From positions 868,001 through 932,000 of the forward strand of contig CALNYZ010000018.1 of assembly GCA_942490945.1 (NCBI GenBank): a stretch of DNA of 64,000 bases. Direction: 5' to 3'. The notes beneath the pieces were generated by a model. The model ran no database searches. It had not been told where the DNA came from and saw only the letters and a list, made by a program, of their open reading frames with translations. The translations under genes and the position numbers were made by a program. Positions 17,449-27,073 of this stretch are shown piece after piece (the first letter of the stretch is position 1; each line of letters opens with the position of its first letter). The DNA comes from CALNYZ01 sp942490945 (GTDB lineage Bacteria; Pseudomonadota; Gammaproteobacteria; UBA6429; Thiohalophilaceae).

Positions 17449-17760
17449 ATGTATGCGGTAATTGTAAGCGGCGGAAAACAGTATAAAGTTGCCGAAGGCG
17501 AATCACTTCAGGTCGAAAAAATCGATGCCGAAGAGGGTGCCAGTATTGATATCGACAAGGTGTTGATGGTTGCCAATGGAGACGATGTCAAAATCGGTGC
17601 ACCATACGTTGAAGGCGGCAAAGTGACTGCAACCATTAAGGCGCATGGCCGTGGCAAGAAAGTCACGATTATCAAATTCCAGCGTCGTAAGCATTATCGA
17701 AGAAAGCAGGGCCATCGCCAGTCTTTTACAGAAATTGAAATTACCAGCATTAAACCGTAA
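17449..17760 (+). CDS. rplU: Ribosomal protein L21
   Basis: A 103-residue 50S protein starting MYAVIVSGGKQYKVAEGE, with the L21 signature KRRKHYRRKQGHRQSFTEI-like end (IIKFQRRKHYRRKQGHRQ). The ATG at 17449 is fixed by the family N-terminus; the frame upstream is chance. It is followed 14 bases later by rpmA, the standard pair. Confidence 0.97.
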   Translation: MYAVIVSGGKQYKVAEGESLQVEKIDAEEGASIDIDKVLMVANGDDVKIGAPYVEGGKVTATIKAHGRGKKVTIIKFQRRKHYRRKQGHRQSFTEIEITSIKP

Positions 17761-17774
17761 GAGGATAGAATTCA

Positions 17775-18035
17775 ATGGCACATAAAAAAGCAGGCGGCAG
17801 TACTCGTAACGGTCGCGATTCCGAATCCAAACGTTTGGGTGTCAAGCGATATGGTGGTCAGGAAGTGCTGGCGGGAAATATTCTTGTGCGTCAGCGCGGC
17901 ACCAAGTTTCACGCAGGTGTGAATGTAGGTCGTGGCGGTGATGATACCTTGTTTGCCAAGGCAAGCGGTGTGGTGAAATTTGAAATCAAGGGTCCCAACA
18001 AGCGTCAATTTGTGAGTATTGTCCCGGCGGCCTGA
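17775..18035 (+). CDS. rpmA: Ribosomal protein L27
   Basis: An 86-residue 50S protein starting MAHKKAGGSTRNGRDSESKR, the invariant L27 N-terminus that reaches the peptidyl-transferase centre. The rest (LAGNILVRQRGTKFHAGVNVG) fits fully. It has a strong GAGGATAG-type Shine-Dalgarno and is followed by a terminator. Confidence 0.98.
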   Translation: MAHKKAGGSTRNGRDSESKRLGVKRYGGQEVLAGNILVRQRGTKFHAGVNVGRGGDDTLFAKASGVVKFEIKGPNKRQFVSIVPAA

Positions 18036-18062
18036 TCTACAAAAGATAGAAAGTTTTATGCA

Positions 18063-18088
18063 AACCCCGTCGCTGACGGGGTTTTTTG
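18063..18088 (+). terminator. Rho-independent terminator after rpmA
   Basis: A nine-base stem (AACCCCGTC / GACGGGGTT) with a three-base GCT loop, followed by a run of T. It separates the ribosomal pair from obgE, which must then have its own promoter in the ~58 bases that follow or depend on readthrough. Confidence 0.88.
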
Positions 18089-18145
18089 TTTCCAGGCTGG
18101 TAGTATTAAGCCGGTAGTATTTGATAAGTGAGTTCAATAACAGTC

Positions 18146-19183
18146 ATGAAATTTATCGACGAAGCAGTGATACACGTAAAGGCCGGTAAGGGTGGCGACG
18201 GCAGCGCCAGCTTTCGTCGTGAAAAATATATTGAATTTGGCGGGCCGGATGGTGGAGATGGCGGTGACGGCGGCAGTATTTTTCTGGTCGGTGATGTCAA
18301 TTTAAATACCCTGGCCGATTTCCGTTTTACACGTTCCTACAAGGCCGAAAATGGTGAACCTGGTCGCAAGCGTAACTGTACCGGTAAAACAGGTGAAGAT
18401 TTATATATAAAAGTACCGCTTGGCACGCAGGTGTTTGATGACGCCACAGAAGAATTAATCGGTGATATTACTGAAATCGATCAACAATTATGTGTCGCCA
18501 AGGGCGGTGTGCATGGCATCGGCAATGTACATTTTAAAAGCAGTACCAATCGCGCACCGCGTCAATTCACCCATGGTACGCCAGGCGAAACACGCGAATT
18601 ACATCTTGAATTAAAAGTATTGGCCGATGTTGGCTTGCTGGGATTGCCAAACGCAGGCAAGTCTACCTTTATCAGGGCCGTGTCTGCTGCCAAACCAAAA
18701 GTGGCTGATTATCCGTTTACCACCTTGTATCCCAATCTCGGGGTGGTACGCGTGGGTAACCATCGCAGTTTTGTTGTCGCGGATATTCCCGGCATCATTG
18801 AAGGTGCGGCCGAAGGCGCGGGTCTCGGAATTCAGTTTTTAAAACATGTAGCAAGAACACGTTTGTTGTTGCACCTGGTCGACATCGCACCGCCTGATGA
18901 TCACGATCCCGCCGAGGATATTCGTATCATTGAAAAGGAACTGGCTGAGTTCGATCCGGAGCTGATGCATTATTCGCGCTGGTTGATTATTAATAAAATG
19001 GACTTGCTGGATGAAAATGAATTTGCCAGCCGTAAAGCGGCGCTATTAAAATCCTTGAATTGGCAGGCACCGGTATTTTGTATTGCCGCCATTGCCAAAA
19101 AGGGTACCGATGATGTTTGTTACAAGGTCGTTGAATACCTTGAAGACGTTAAAGAACAGGCCTTGCAACAAAGCGAAGATTAG
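18146..19183 (+). CDS. obgE: ObgE/CgtA GTPase
   Basis: Essential ribosome-associated GTPase, 345 residues. The glycine-rich Obg domain (MKFIDEAVIHVKAGKGGDG, GGPDGGDGGDGGSI) is followed by the GTPase domain with G1 GLPNAGKST, G3 DIPGIIEGA and G4 NKMD. I use the ATG at 18146; an in-frame GTG at 18128 is less like the family. It is followed at once by proB, the conserved order rplU-rpmA-obgE-proB. Confidence 0.96.
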   Translation: MKFIDEAVIHVKAGKGGDGSASFRREKYIEFGGPDGGDGGDGGSIFLVGDVNLNTLADFRFTRSYKAENGEPGRKRNCTGKTGEDLYIKVPLGTQVFDDATEELIGDITEIDQQLCVAKGGVHGIGNVHFKSSTNRAPRQFTHGTPGETRELHLELKVLADVGLLGLPNAGKSTFIRAVSAAKPKVADYPFTTLYPNLGVVRVGNHRSFVVADIPGIIEGAAEGAGLGIQFLKHVARTRLLLHLVDIAPPDDHDPAEDIRIIEKELAEFDPELMHYSRWLIINKMDLLDENEFASRKAALLKSLNWQAPVFCIAAIAKKGTDDVCYKVVEYLEDVKEQALQQSED

Positions 19184-19185
19184 TC

Positions 19186-20304
19186 ATGCGCAATTCAGTC
19201 ACAACAGCCAAACGTTGGGTTATTAAAATAGGCAGTGCCTTGCTAACCACCAACGGCAAGGGTCTGGACCGGGCCAGTATTGATAACTGGGTCGGACAGG
19301 TTGTGGCGCTGAAAAAGCAGGGTATGGAAATTGTCATTGTTTCATCCGGTGCAGTTGCTGAAGGGATGGTGCGTCTGGGTATGACCTCGCGCCCACGCCA
19401 CTTGCATGAACTGCAGGCTGCCGCCGCTGTTGGACAAATGGGGCTGGTGCAGGCCTACGAATCAAGCTTCAGCAAGCATGGACTGCATACCGCGCAAGTG
19501 TTACTTACCCATGATGACTTGTCCAATCGTAAACGTTACCTGAACGCACGTTCGACCATGCGAGCCTTGCTCGATTTAAATGTGATTCCCATCATTAACG
19601 AAAACGATACGGTTGTTACAGATGAAATTCGTTTTGGCGACAATGATACCCTGGCAGCATTGGTCGCCAATCTGATAGAAGCAGATCATTTGATTATTCT
19701 TACGGATCAGGCCGGTTTATATAACAAAAATCCACGTATCCACAGTGATGCAGAGTTAATAAATGAAGCAGAAGTCAATGACGCCTCTCTGGACACAATG
19801 GTTGATGGTGCCGCAAGTGATCTTAGCCGCGGCGGCATGGTAACAAAATTGCGGGCAGCACGACTGGCTTCGCGTTCAGGTGCATCGACACTGATTGCCG
19901 CAGGCAGCACACCACTTATTCTTGAAAAACTCAGACAAGGTGAGATGGAGGGCACCCTGATTAAAGCGGTACAATCCCGCGCAACCGCGCACAAGCAATG
20001 GCTTGCCGGTCATTTGCAAATGCGCGGCAAACTGGTACTGGATGATGGTGCGGTACAGGTACTACAGAAGCAGGGTAAAAGTTTACTCGCAGTGGGTGTG
20101 TCCGATATTGATGGTGCGTTTATGCGCGGCGAGGTGGTGGCTTGTGTTAATAAACAGGGACAAGAAATTGCCCGTGGTCTGGTAAATTATTCAGCGGCAG
20201 AAATCAAACTGATTAAAGGACAACCGAGTCATGCATTTGAAAAACTGCTCGGCTATATTGGTGAGGATGAATTAATTCATCGCGATAACCTGGTGTTGAG
20301 CTGA
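19186..20304 (+). CDS. proB: ProB, glutamate 5-kinase
   Basis: First enzyme of proline biosynthesis, phosphorylating glutamate. The 372-residue protein has an amino-acid kinase domain (WVIKIGSALLT, VIVSSGAVAEGM, NENDTVVTDEIRFGDND) and a C-terminal PUA domain (about residues 280-360: GKLVLDDGAVQVLQKQGKSLL). Its ATG lies three bases after the obgE stop, so the two are co-transcribed. Confidence 0.96.
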   Translation: MRNSVTTAKRWVIKIGSALLTTNGKGLDRASIDNWVGQVVALKKQGMEIVIVSSGAVAEGMVRLGMTSRPRHLHELQAAAAVGQMGLVQAYESSFSKHGLHTAQVLLTHDDLSNRKRYLNARSTMRALLDLNVIPIINENDTVVTDEIRFGDNDTLAALVANLIEADHLIILTDQAGLYNKNPRIHSDAELINEAEVNDASLDTMVDGAASDLSRGGMVTKLRAARLASRSGASTLIAAGSTPLILEKLRQGEMEGTLIKAVQSRATAHKQWLAGHLQMRGKLVLDDGAVQVLQKQGKSLLAVGVSDIDGAFMRGEVVACVNKQGQEIARGLVNYSAAEIKLIKGQPSHAFEKLLGYIGEDELIHRDNLVLS

Positions 20305-20363
20305 GCAGAATTTTACAGTTTCTTTGTGGCACCAATTCCGGTTTTGATAGTCAAAAGTTTGGT

Positions 20364-21221
20364 ATGAATTACAAGTTTAAAAATCTGTATAAAATAGCCA
20401 CGTTGTCACTCATGGTTTTGCTCGGAGGCTGTGGTGTCAAAACGATATATCATCAACTTGACTGGTATATCCCTTCAGTTATTAATGACTTTATCTCATT
20501 GTCAGACAATCAGCAAAGCGCACTATCGTTGAACGTTAAAGAATTGCTTGGCTGGCATCGTCGAACCCAATTGCCTGTCTATGCGGATACTCTACGAAAA
20601 ATCGGCAAGCACTTCAGGCAAGGCTTGAATGAAACGCATATCGAACAAATCAGTACTGAACTGGAAAACTACTGGGAAATTGTAATAGCGAAAATGGCAC
20701 CGGACATGGCTGATTTGCTGCTGACAACCACAGCCAGTCAACAGCAAGAATTACGTAAAAACTTTATTGCCAGGAATAAGGAATACGAAGAAGAATATAT
20801 CAATATTAATGAACAAAAGCGCCGCGAAAAAATTGTCGAAGATTTGTCAAACAACCTGAAGCGCTGGTTGGGACCGCTCACCGATCAGCAAACCAAACTA
20901 ATCAGCTATGAAGTTACCCGATATCAACCCGTTCATGTTGATCGACTGGCGTATCGTAAACAGTGGCAGGAAAAACTTCTGACTACCTTGCAAGATAACA
21001 ACAAAACACAGGCCCGACAGGTGCTGATTTCTTTATTTTCCGAGCCAAAAAAACACCGATCAGAAACATTCAATAACAAACTCGCAACCAACAAAAAGTT
21101 GAACAAGGTGATGTTTCTGAAAATCAACCGGATGTTAACGCCTGTGCAGTTACAGCATTTGTCAGATGAAATTGAATATTATGCCAGGAGCTTTGAAGAG
21201 CTTGCAGCGGAAAAATCCTGA
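20364..21221 (+). CDS. DUF6279-type lipoprotein of unknown function
   Basis: A 285-residue protein with a lipoprotein signal (LSLMVLLGGC, lipid-attached Cys near residue 23) followed by a mainly helical, charged domain. The stretch IYHQLDWYIPSVINDFISLSDNQ at the mature N-terminus is the mark of DUF6279 lipoproteins. Function is unknown. Its 3' end overlaps that of the converging tesA by 43 bases. Confidence 0.75.
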   Translation: MNYKFKNLYKIATLSLMVLLGGCGVKTIYHQLDWYIPSVINDFISLSDNQQSALSLNVKELLGWHRRTQLPVYADTLRKIGKHFRQGLNETHIEQISTELENYWEIVIAKMAPDMADLLLTTTASQQQELRKNFIARNKEYEEEYININEQKRREKIVEDLSNNLKRWLGPLTDQQTKLISYEVTRYQPVHVDRLAYRKQWQEKLLTTLQDNNKTQARQVLISLFSEPKKHRSETFNNKLATNKKLNKVMFLKINRMLTPVQLQHLSDEIEYYARSFEELAAEKS

Positions 21222-21895
21222 GTCTGTTTTGAATATGTTAAAAGAAGTGGCTGTAGTATTTTCCAGACATTTTCCAGTATTAAAGGTTGACCTTTTTCTG
21301 TCGGATGAATGCCGTCAGACTGCATGAGAGCGGGGTTATCAGAAACATTTTTTAACAGTGCTTTGACATACGCCACCTTGTTACGTTTTGCCAGATCGGC
21401 ATACATGGACTGAAACATCCTGTTATAGACAGGTCCAAGGTTTGGTGGCAGGCGTACACCGCAGAGTACCACCTGACTTTGTTTATTTTGCGTAAGCTGT
21501 ATCATTTGTTGCAGGTTTGATTTTGAAAGATCAAGAGGTAATCCTCGCAAGCCATCGTTTCCGCCCAGTGCGATTACAACGATGTCGGGTTGATGAGAAC
21601 TCAGTAAAAATGGCAGTCGTGATACGCCGGACTGTGTTGTATCACCACTGATACTGGCATTGACAATTTTAAATGCATAGCCCTTGGAATCCAGCCGGTT
21701 TTGCAACAGCGCAACCCAGCTGGCTGATCGATCGATGCTGAATGCGGCACTCAGGCTGTCGCCAACAATCAGAATGGTGCGGTTTTTATTCGTGTTGTTC
21801 TGACCTATACTGAGCTGCGGCAATAGTAGCAAGCCGGTAAAGAGCATCGTGTGAAGCAATTTTAAATTTAATTTTGAGATGAATAGTGTAAACAT
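21179..21895 (-). CDS. tesA: TesA-like GDSL esterase/lysophospholipase, periplasmic
   Basis: A multifunctional SGNH hydrolase: block I GDSLSAAF with the catalytic Ser, block III GGNDGLRG, and block V DGIHPTEKG with the Asp/His pair. A signal peptide ends near LPQLSIG. The ATG at 21895 gives a lysine-containing n-region; 21847 is an alternative short start. It is divergent from the ybbA homologue with start codons overlapping in CATG, the same neighbour as in E. coli. Confidence 0.88.
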   Translation of the reverse strand: MFTLFISKLNLKLLHTMLFTGLLLLPQLSIGQNNTNKNRTILIVGDSLSAAFSIDRSASWVALLQNRLDSKGYAFKIVNASISGDTTQSGVSRLPFLLSSHQPDIVVIALGGNDGLRGLPLDLSKSNLQQMIQLTQNKQSQVVLCGVRLPPNLGPVYNRMFQSMYADLAKRNKVAYVKALLKNVSDNPALMQSDGIHPTEKGQPLILENVWKILQPLLLTYSKQTQDFSAASSSKLLA

Positions 21896-22586
21896 GAATA
21901 TTTTCTTGCAAGCAATTAATGTGACCAAAACGGTTCCGGTATCCGGTAATATGACAAGTAGCGGGCAGTCCGGTTCCCTGACCATACTTCATGATATTAA
22001 TCTAACGTTTGTTGCCGCAAGTCGCAATGCAATTATCGGCGAATCCGGTTCCGGAAAGACTACCTTACTTGGCTTGCTGGCCGGACTGGATCAACCGACC
22101 AGTGGCGAAATAATATTTTCCGATCAGGAGATTACCTGTCTGACCGAGGATCAGCGTGCGTTACTGCGACTCGGCCGGGTCGGGTTTGTATTTCAATCTT
22201 TCCAGTTATTGCCACATTTGACTGCGATGGAAAATGTTATGTTGCCGCTCGAAATGGCCAATGCAAGTCACATCAAGGAACAGGCACTGGAGATTCTGGA
22301 TAAGGTGGGGCTAGCGCAGCGAATCAATCATTATCCAAACCAGCTATCCGGTGGTGAACAGCAACGCTGTGCGTTGGCACGCGCTTATATCATCAAGCCA
22401 TCACTATTACTGGCAGATGAACCTACCGGTAATCTTGACCAAAAGACCGGTGAGCATGTTATTGAGTTGCTGTTTACCTTGAACGAAACCGAAGGAACCT
22501 GCCTTATTCTCGCCACACATGACAAGCAACTGGCTGCGCGTTGTGAAAACAGCATACAGCTTGATAAAGGGATCCTGGTAAACTGA
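21894..22586 (+). CDS. ybbA: YbbA-like ABC transporter ATP-binding protein
   Basis: A MacB/LolD-type ATPase of about 230 residues with Walker A GESGSGKTT, signature LSGGEQQRC and Walker B LLLADEPTGNLD. It pairs with the FtsX-type permease seven bases downstream. In E. coli the ybbAP pair is divergent from tesA, as here. The start at 21894 (MNIFLQAINVTK) fits; an upstream ATG at 21879 adds five residues. The E. coli pair is thought to handle hydrophobic compounds; its substrate is unknown. Confidence 0.88.
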   Translation: MNIFLQAINVTKTVPVSGNMTSSGQSGSLTILHDINLTFVAASRNAIIGESGSGKTTLLGLLAGLDQPTSGEIIFSDQEITCLTEDQRALLRLGRVGFVFQSFQLLPHLTAMENVMLPLEMANASHIKEQALEILDKVGLAQRINHYPNQLSGGEQQRCALARAYIIKPSLLLADEPTGNLDQKTGEHVIELLFTLNETEGTCLILATHDKQLAARCENSIQLDKGILVN

Positions 22587-22593
22587 ATTTGCT

Positions 22594-25101
22594 ATGAAGA
22601 ACCTCATCAGATTATCCTGGTCATTCTTTTATCGTGACTTGAAGGCGGGCGAGCTCACCTTGCTCGGCCTTGCCTTAATACTTTCCGTATCCAGCGTAAC
22701 AACGGTAAGTTTTTTTATTGACCGGATTGAGCAGGGCATTCGTTTGCAATCCAGTCAATTGCTTGCAGCAGATCTGGTTGTCTCCTCATCTCGCCCGATT
22801 CGTGAGCAAGTATTATCACTGGCAAATAAATTTGATTTACAGATTACGCAAACAGAAAATTTTCGTACCGTTGCTGTTGCAAAAAATAACACGCAATTGG
22901 TCGAAGTCAAGGCTGTTGAAACCGGCTATCCCTTGCGTGGTGAATTACGTGTCGCAGACAAGCTGTTCGCACAGGACCATGAAACAGATCTCTTGCCTCA
23001 GTCAGGCGAAGCCTGGGTAGAAGCCCGATTTTTGCAACTGGCGGATGTGCGTGTTGGTGACACATTAACATTGGGAGCCCGTACCTTTCGAATCGGCAAG
23101 GTGATCACCTATGAACCCGATCGCGGTGGCCAATTATTCAGCCTGGCGCCTCGTATCATGATCGCACTTCCTGATGTTGCATCAACCAGCCTGATCGGAC
23201 CGGGTAGTCGGAATAATTATAAACTGTTGCTTGCCGAAAAAGATCGTTCCGGACTTGCGAAAATAAATTCCTTTATTGAACTTTTTAACCGTGACAAACA
23301 GGCATGGGAAGAACTGTTGCAGGTCAGCAAAGGCAGGCCGGAACTGCGCTTTGCATTTGAACGCGCTGATTATTTTCTCAGTCTGGTCTCATTGATATGT
23401 ATTGCACTTTCTGCGCTGGCGATCGCCATGACGGCTACACGTTATAGTCGGCGACATCTTGATACTTTTGCCTTAATGCGTTGTATGGGTTACACACAAA
23501 TAAAAATACTACTTGTGATTGCTATTGAATTGGGATGGTTATTACTGGCAACTGCGCTGGTTGGTACTGCACTGGGTTATATGATGCAGTTCGGTCTTAG
23601 TGAAATTCTTGGAAAATTATTGTTAACAGAATTACCGGCACCAACATTGACGTCTTTATATACCGGTGTTGCTATGGCGGCCGTTGCCTTGACGGGATTT
23701 GCACTGCCGCCGTTATGGTTATTAAAAAAGACACCACCAATGCGTGTGTTACGGCGACATCTTTCTGTTGAAGCAAATAAATCGGTCATGATTTTATCAG
23801 TGATTGCGACTTTAACGCTGATTTATCTTTGGCAGCTGGGGCAGGACAAAACAACATATTATTTATTGGCAGGCATAATGGTGACTGTCGCTGCGTTGTT
23901 CACCATTTCCTATCTGTTGATCAAATTGCTGGGCCTGATTAATAATTCACTGGCTCCTGTTTTCAGGCTTGGCGTTGCGAGTATCACCCGTCGTTCACGA
24001 GCAAGTGCCATGCAGGTAATGGCCTTTGGTGTGGGAATTTTTGTGCTGCTTTTTTTGATGATTTTACAAAATGACATACTGAATAAATGGCGAGAAAGTT
24101 TACCGGTGAATACGCCAAATTATTTTATGGTTAACATTCAAAAAGATCAGATATCACCATTACAGAAATTTTATCGTGATAATGAATTGCAGGAGTTACA
24201 GATATATCCAATGGTACGTGCCCGACTTGTCGCCATTAATGGCAAGCCTGTGAAAGCATCCGACTATGATAACCAGCGCGCACAAAACATGGTAAACCGG
24301 GAATTTAACTTATCCTGGCTTGCGAAACAGCAGGCTGGAAATTCAATAGTCGATGGTTACTGGTGGTCCGAAGAAGAGTTCAATAAACCGCTTATCTCTC
24401 TGGATGTTGGGCTGGCGAAATCGTTAAAAATATGGACCGGTGATGAATTACGTTACGACATCGCCGGTCAGGAATTTAATCTGAAAGTCAGCAGTATACG
24501 TGCTGTGGAATGGAACAGTTTTCAGGCGAACTTTTTTGCCGTTGTACCGCCCGGCCTGCTGCAGGATTACCCCGCAAACTGGATTAGCAGCACCTTTATT
24601 CCTGACAATAAAAGAAATATTCTCGTCAAGTTGATAAAGAACTTTCCGAATATAACATTAATTGATATTGATACGGTGATTCAACGCATCCGGAAAATCA
24701 TTGAAAAAGTCAGCATGGCGCTGGAGTATATGTTTGGTTTTACCCTTGTCGCAGGTGCGTTGATAATGTGGGCAACCATACAATCAACCATTGATGAACG
24801 TAACAAGCAAGTTGCACTCATGCGTACTTTCGGTGCTACGTCACGTCAATTACGCACGAATCTGTTTATTGAGTTTTTATTACTGGGCAGTATGGCAGGA
24901 TTAATAGGTGGTATTGCGGCAACAATACTGGCGCAAGTATTGTCGCAACGATTGTTCAAATTTGATTATGAAATCAATGCGCTCATCGCCCTTTTTGGTG
25001 TGATTGCCGGAATATGCATAGTCAGTGTGGTCGGATATCTTGGTACACGACAGGTGTTGCGACAATCGCCTGTCAAAACACTTCGTCAATATCAGGGGTG
25101 A
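22594..25101 (+). CDS. ybbP: YbbP-like FtsX-family ABC permease
   Basis: An 835-residue integral membrane protein with two FtsX domains. One membrane helix at ~20-40 precedes a large periplasmic domain; three helices follow at ~265-380, then more helices, a second periplasmic domain (~490-700) and three final helices. The tail RQVLRQSPVKTLRQ is the usual FtsX-type end. It forms a mechanotransmission-type transporter with the preceding ATPase. Length is close to E. coli YbbP (804). Confidence 0.88.
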   Translation: MKNLIRLSWSFFYRDLKAGELTLLGLALILSVSSVTTVSFFIDRIEQGIRLQSSQLLAADLVVSSSRPIREQVLSLANKFDLQITQTENFRTVAVAKNNTQLVEVKAVETGYPLRGELRVADKLFAQDHETDLLPQSGEAWVEARFLQLADVRVGDTLTLGARTFRIGKVITYEPDRGGQLFSLAPRIMIALPDVASTSLIGPGSRNNYKLLLAEKDRSGLAKINSFIELFNRDKQAWEELLQVSKGRPELRFAFERADYFLSLVSLICIALSALAIAMTATRYSRRHLDTFALMRCMGYTQIKILLVIAIELGWLLLATALVGTALGYMMQFGLSEILGKLLLTELPAPTLTSLYTGVAMAAVALTGFALPPLWLLKKTPPMRVLRRHLSVEANKSVMILSVIATLTLIYLWQLGQDKTTYYLLAGIMVTVAALFTISYLLIKLLGLINNSLAPVFRLGVASITRRSRASAMQVMAFGVGIFVLLFLMILQNDILNKWRESLPVNTPNYFMVNIQKDQISPLQKFYRDNELQELQIYPMVRARLVAINGKPVKASDYDNQRAQNMVNREFNLSWLAKQQAGNSIVDGYWWSEEEFNKPLISLDVGLAKSLKIWTGDELRYDIAGQEFNLKVSSIRAVEWNSFQANFFAVVPPGLLQDYPANWISSTFIPDNKRNILVKLIKNFPNITLIDIDTVIQRIRKIIEKVSMALEYMFGFTLVAGALIMWATIQSTIDERNKQVALMRTFGATSRQLRTNLFIEFLLLGSMAGLIGGIAATILAQVLSQRLFKFDYEINALIALFGVIAGICIVSVVGYLGTRQVLRQSPVKTLRQYQG

Positions 25102-25104
25102 AAA

Positions 25105-25758
25105 ATGAAAGCTAACAGGTTGTTTTATATTTTGTTTGCAGCCGGCATTATTCTTTTGGCTCTCTCGGTTGTTCTGGGCTACAGTATTGATGCTGATGTA
25201 AAAAGACTTGGCCTGACAACTTATCATGAAAAACAGGGATTGACCGGGTCAGTTTTATTTTTCAGTTTTGCACTGTTTTTTCCGGCGGGTATTGTTTTAT
25301 TGTCGGTCGCCGGTCTGCAGTTGTGCCAGGAACAAAAAAGCAGGGTTATTTCTGCCGTTATCATCACCTTCGTTTTGTCAATTTTTATGGTTTCATGGCC
25401 TGCAATTGTCGGTCGACAACATGTGCCCGGTTATTTTGGAATCGGCGGAATAATCATGATCGTCCTGATTGTGCTGACTGCATGGTATTGGAGCCAGTAC
25501 AGACAGCGTGTCAGTAATGAGATGCGAAGTGCAATTGATTTCAAGGCGTTGGGTTATTTTTGTTTTGCACTGGCTGCATGGAATACCTGCGGTACACTGG
25601 GACTGCCAGGCTACGGAATATACCCGGATAAAATGCAAGTTCAGTTTAATCACGAATTTGTTACAGGCCAGGCGAAAGTTGTAATGCTCTATTTTGTACT
25701 GGCATGGCTGTTTACTTTTATCGGCATGCGACGTGCGGCAAAAGCTGCCAAGCAATGA
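25105..25758 (+). CDS. Uncharacterised inner-membrane protein
   Basis: The 217-residue protein has about six hydrophobic segments (for example LFYILFAAGIILLALSVVLGY, VLFFSFALFFPAGIVLLSV, IIMIVLIVLTAWYW and VVMLYFVLAWLFTFIGM). I recognise no family. It starts three bases after ybbP and is probably in the same transcript. The soluble loop near residues 180-195 (NHEFVTGQAK) is between the last helices. Confidence 0.65.
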   Translation: MKANRLFYILFAAGIILLALSVVLGYSIDADVKRLGLTTYHEKQGLTGSVLFFSFALFFPAGIVLLSVAGLQLCQEQKSRVISAVIITFVLSIFMVSWPAIVGRQHVPGYFGIGGIIMIVLIVLTAWYWSQYRQRVSNEMRSAIDFKALGYFCFALAAWNTCGTLGLPGYGIYPDKMQVQFNHEFVTGQAKVVMLYFVLAWLFTFIGMRRAAKAAKQ

Positions 25759-25882
25759 TAGCTTCTGTCAATATACGGCAATAACAACGCACAAGCTTGC
25801 AGTGAAATTAGTTATTTTTCCCGATTGAAAATAATGATAATATTCAGGATATTATTTTTCACAAAAAATTAAAAGTACAATC

Positions 25883-26431
25883 ATGAGAAATTATATTGTA
25901 TTAATTTTCCTCGCGCTGGCATCTGTAGCCATAATTGTAACCTATGATTTTGGTAATCCTGATTTGCCCTACACCTATGATGCTAGCCGTTTGAGTGAAG
26001 CAGAAAAAGTCCCCGCGTCAGGCAGTGATAATAAAGTTGCAAATAAAACTGCAAAACAACCCCGGCAGTCTGCTTCACCTTCATCTGTTCCCTCGGCACA
26101 AAAGTATATTGATCCGGTGAAAAAAGTACAGTTGGAACTGGCGGTGGTTGCCGCAAAGGCCAGTGCAGAGTGCGGCTATTCCTCGGTTGGCTATCGACAT
26201 TTAAAACCTGACGAAGCGGCAGCAGAACTGGTGAAGTTAATGAACAGTGCACAACAGCCTGTTGCTGGCGAGCAATATCCACCCGTACCAGTGATGGAGT
26301 ATGTGCTGGACAAACCATCGGCTGCCTGGCAGGTTGTTATTCGCGCAGATAATGAAACAAAACAGTTAATCATAAATGGCTATGCAACTGACCTCAATAA
26401 ACCAGTGTTTATTGAAAGAATAACGTGCTAG
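25883..26431 (+). CDS. Uncharacterised membrane-anchored or secreted protein
   Basis: The 182-residue protein has one N-terminal hydrophobic helix (IVLIFLALASVAIIVTY), a low-complexity Ser/Pro/Lys/Ala linker at ~45-75, and a small C-terminal domain with two Cys (near 97 and at the last residue) that could pair. No family recognised. No strong Shine-Dalgarno is visible, so the start is tentative. Confidence 0.6.
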   Translation: MRNYIVLIFLALASVAIIVTYDFGNPDLPYTYDASRLSEAEKVPASGSDNKVANKTAKQPRQSASPSSVPSAQKYIDPVKKVQLELAVVAAKASAECGYSSVGYRHLKPDEAAAELVKLMNSAQQPVAGEQYPPVPVMEYVLDKPSAAWQVVIRADNETKQLIINGYATDLNKPVFIERITC

Positions 26432-26449
26432 TAATTTAATATCATCCCA

Positions 26450-27073
26450 ATGTCGTCCAGACTTGATTTGTTAACTCGCCACCAGTCAAAGCTGCGTAAA
26501 TGTCATGCATGTAAAAACATGCTGGGTCATCCAGTTGTTGGTGAACCGGCATTGTCATCTGTTTTATTAATCGGGCAGGCGCCCGGCGACAAGGAATTGA
26601 TTATACATAAACCTTTTGCCTGGACCGCGGGTAAAACACTCTTCAAGTGGTTTGCTCAGATCGGTCTGGACGAAGAAAATTTTCGACGACTTGTGTATAT
26701 GGCTGCAGTATGTCGATGTTTCCCTGGCAAGAAACCGACAGGTGGCGACCGGGTACCCGATGAAACAGAAATACAAAATTGCAGTGATTGGCTGGCGAAA
26801 GAAGTTGAGATTTTACAACCGAGGCTGGTTATTCCCGTTGGTAAACTGGCAATCAGTCAACTCGTATCAATTAAAAAACTGGACGAAGTGATTGGCTGCA
26901 AATTAAAGCTTGAGGTGTATGGTCATAAGGCTGATGTTATTCCCTTGCCGCATCCATCCGGTGCATCAACCTGGCATCGCAAAGAACCGGGTATCAGTTT
27001 GTTGCAAGAGGCACTAAAAAGAATTCGTTTACATCCGGCATGGAAACAACTTGTTACTGAAGTATCTCGATGA
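26450..27073 (+). CDS. Uracil-DNA glycosylase family protein (iron-sulfur type)
   Basis: A 207-residue protein of the UDG superfamily. Motif A-like IGQAPGDKE (41-49), motif B-like HPSGAS (~161-166) and cysteines at 18, 21, 88 and 111, whose order resembles the 4Fe-4S cluster of family 4/5 enzymes. An extra C90 lies two residues after C88. It probably removes uracil or related damaged bases from DNA. Its 3' end overlaps the converging phosphatase gene by 20 bases. Confidence 0.78.
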   Translation: MSSRLDLLTRHQSKLRKCHACKNMLGHPVVGEPALSSVLLIGQAPGDKELIIHKPFAWTAGKTLFKWFAQIGLDEENFRRLVYMAAVCRCFPGKKPTGGDRVPDETEIQNCSDWLAKEVEILQPRLVIPVGKLAISQLVSIKKLDEVIGCKLKLEVYGHKADVIPLPHPSGASTWHRKEPGISLLQEALKRIRLHPAWKQLVTEVSR

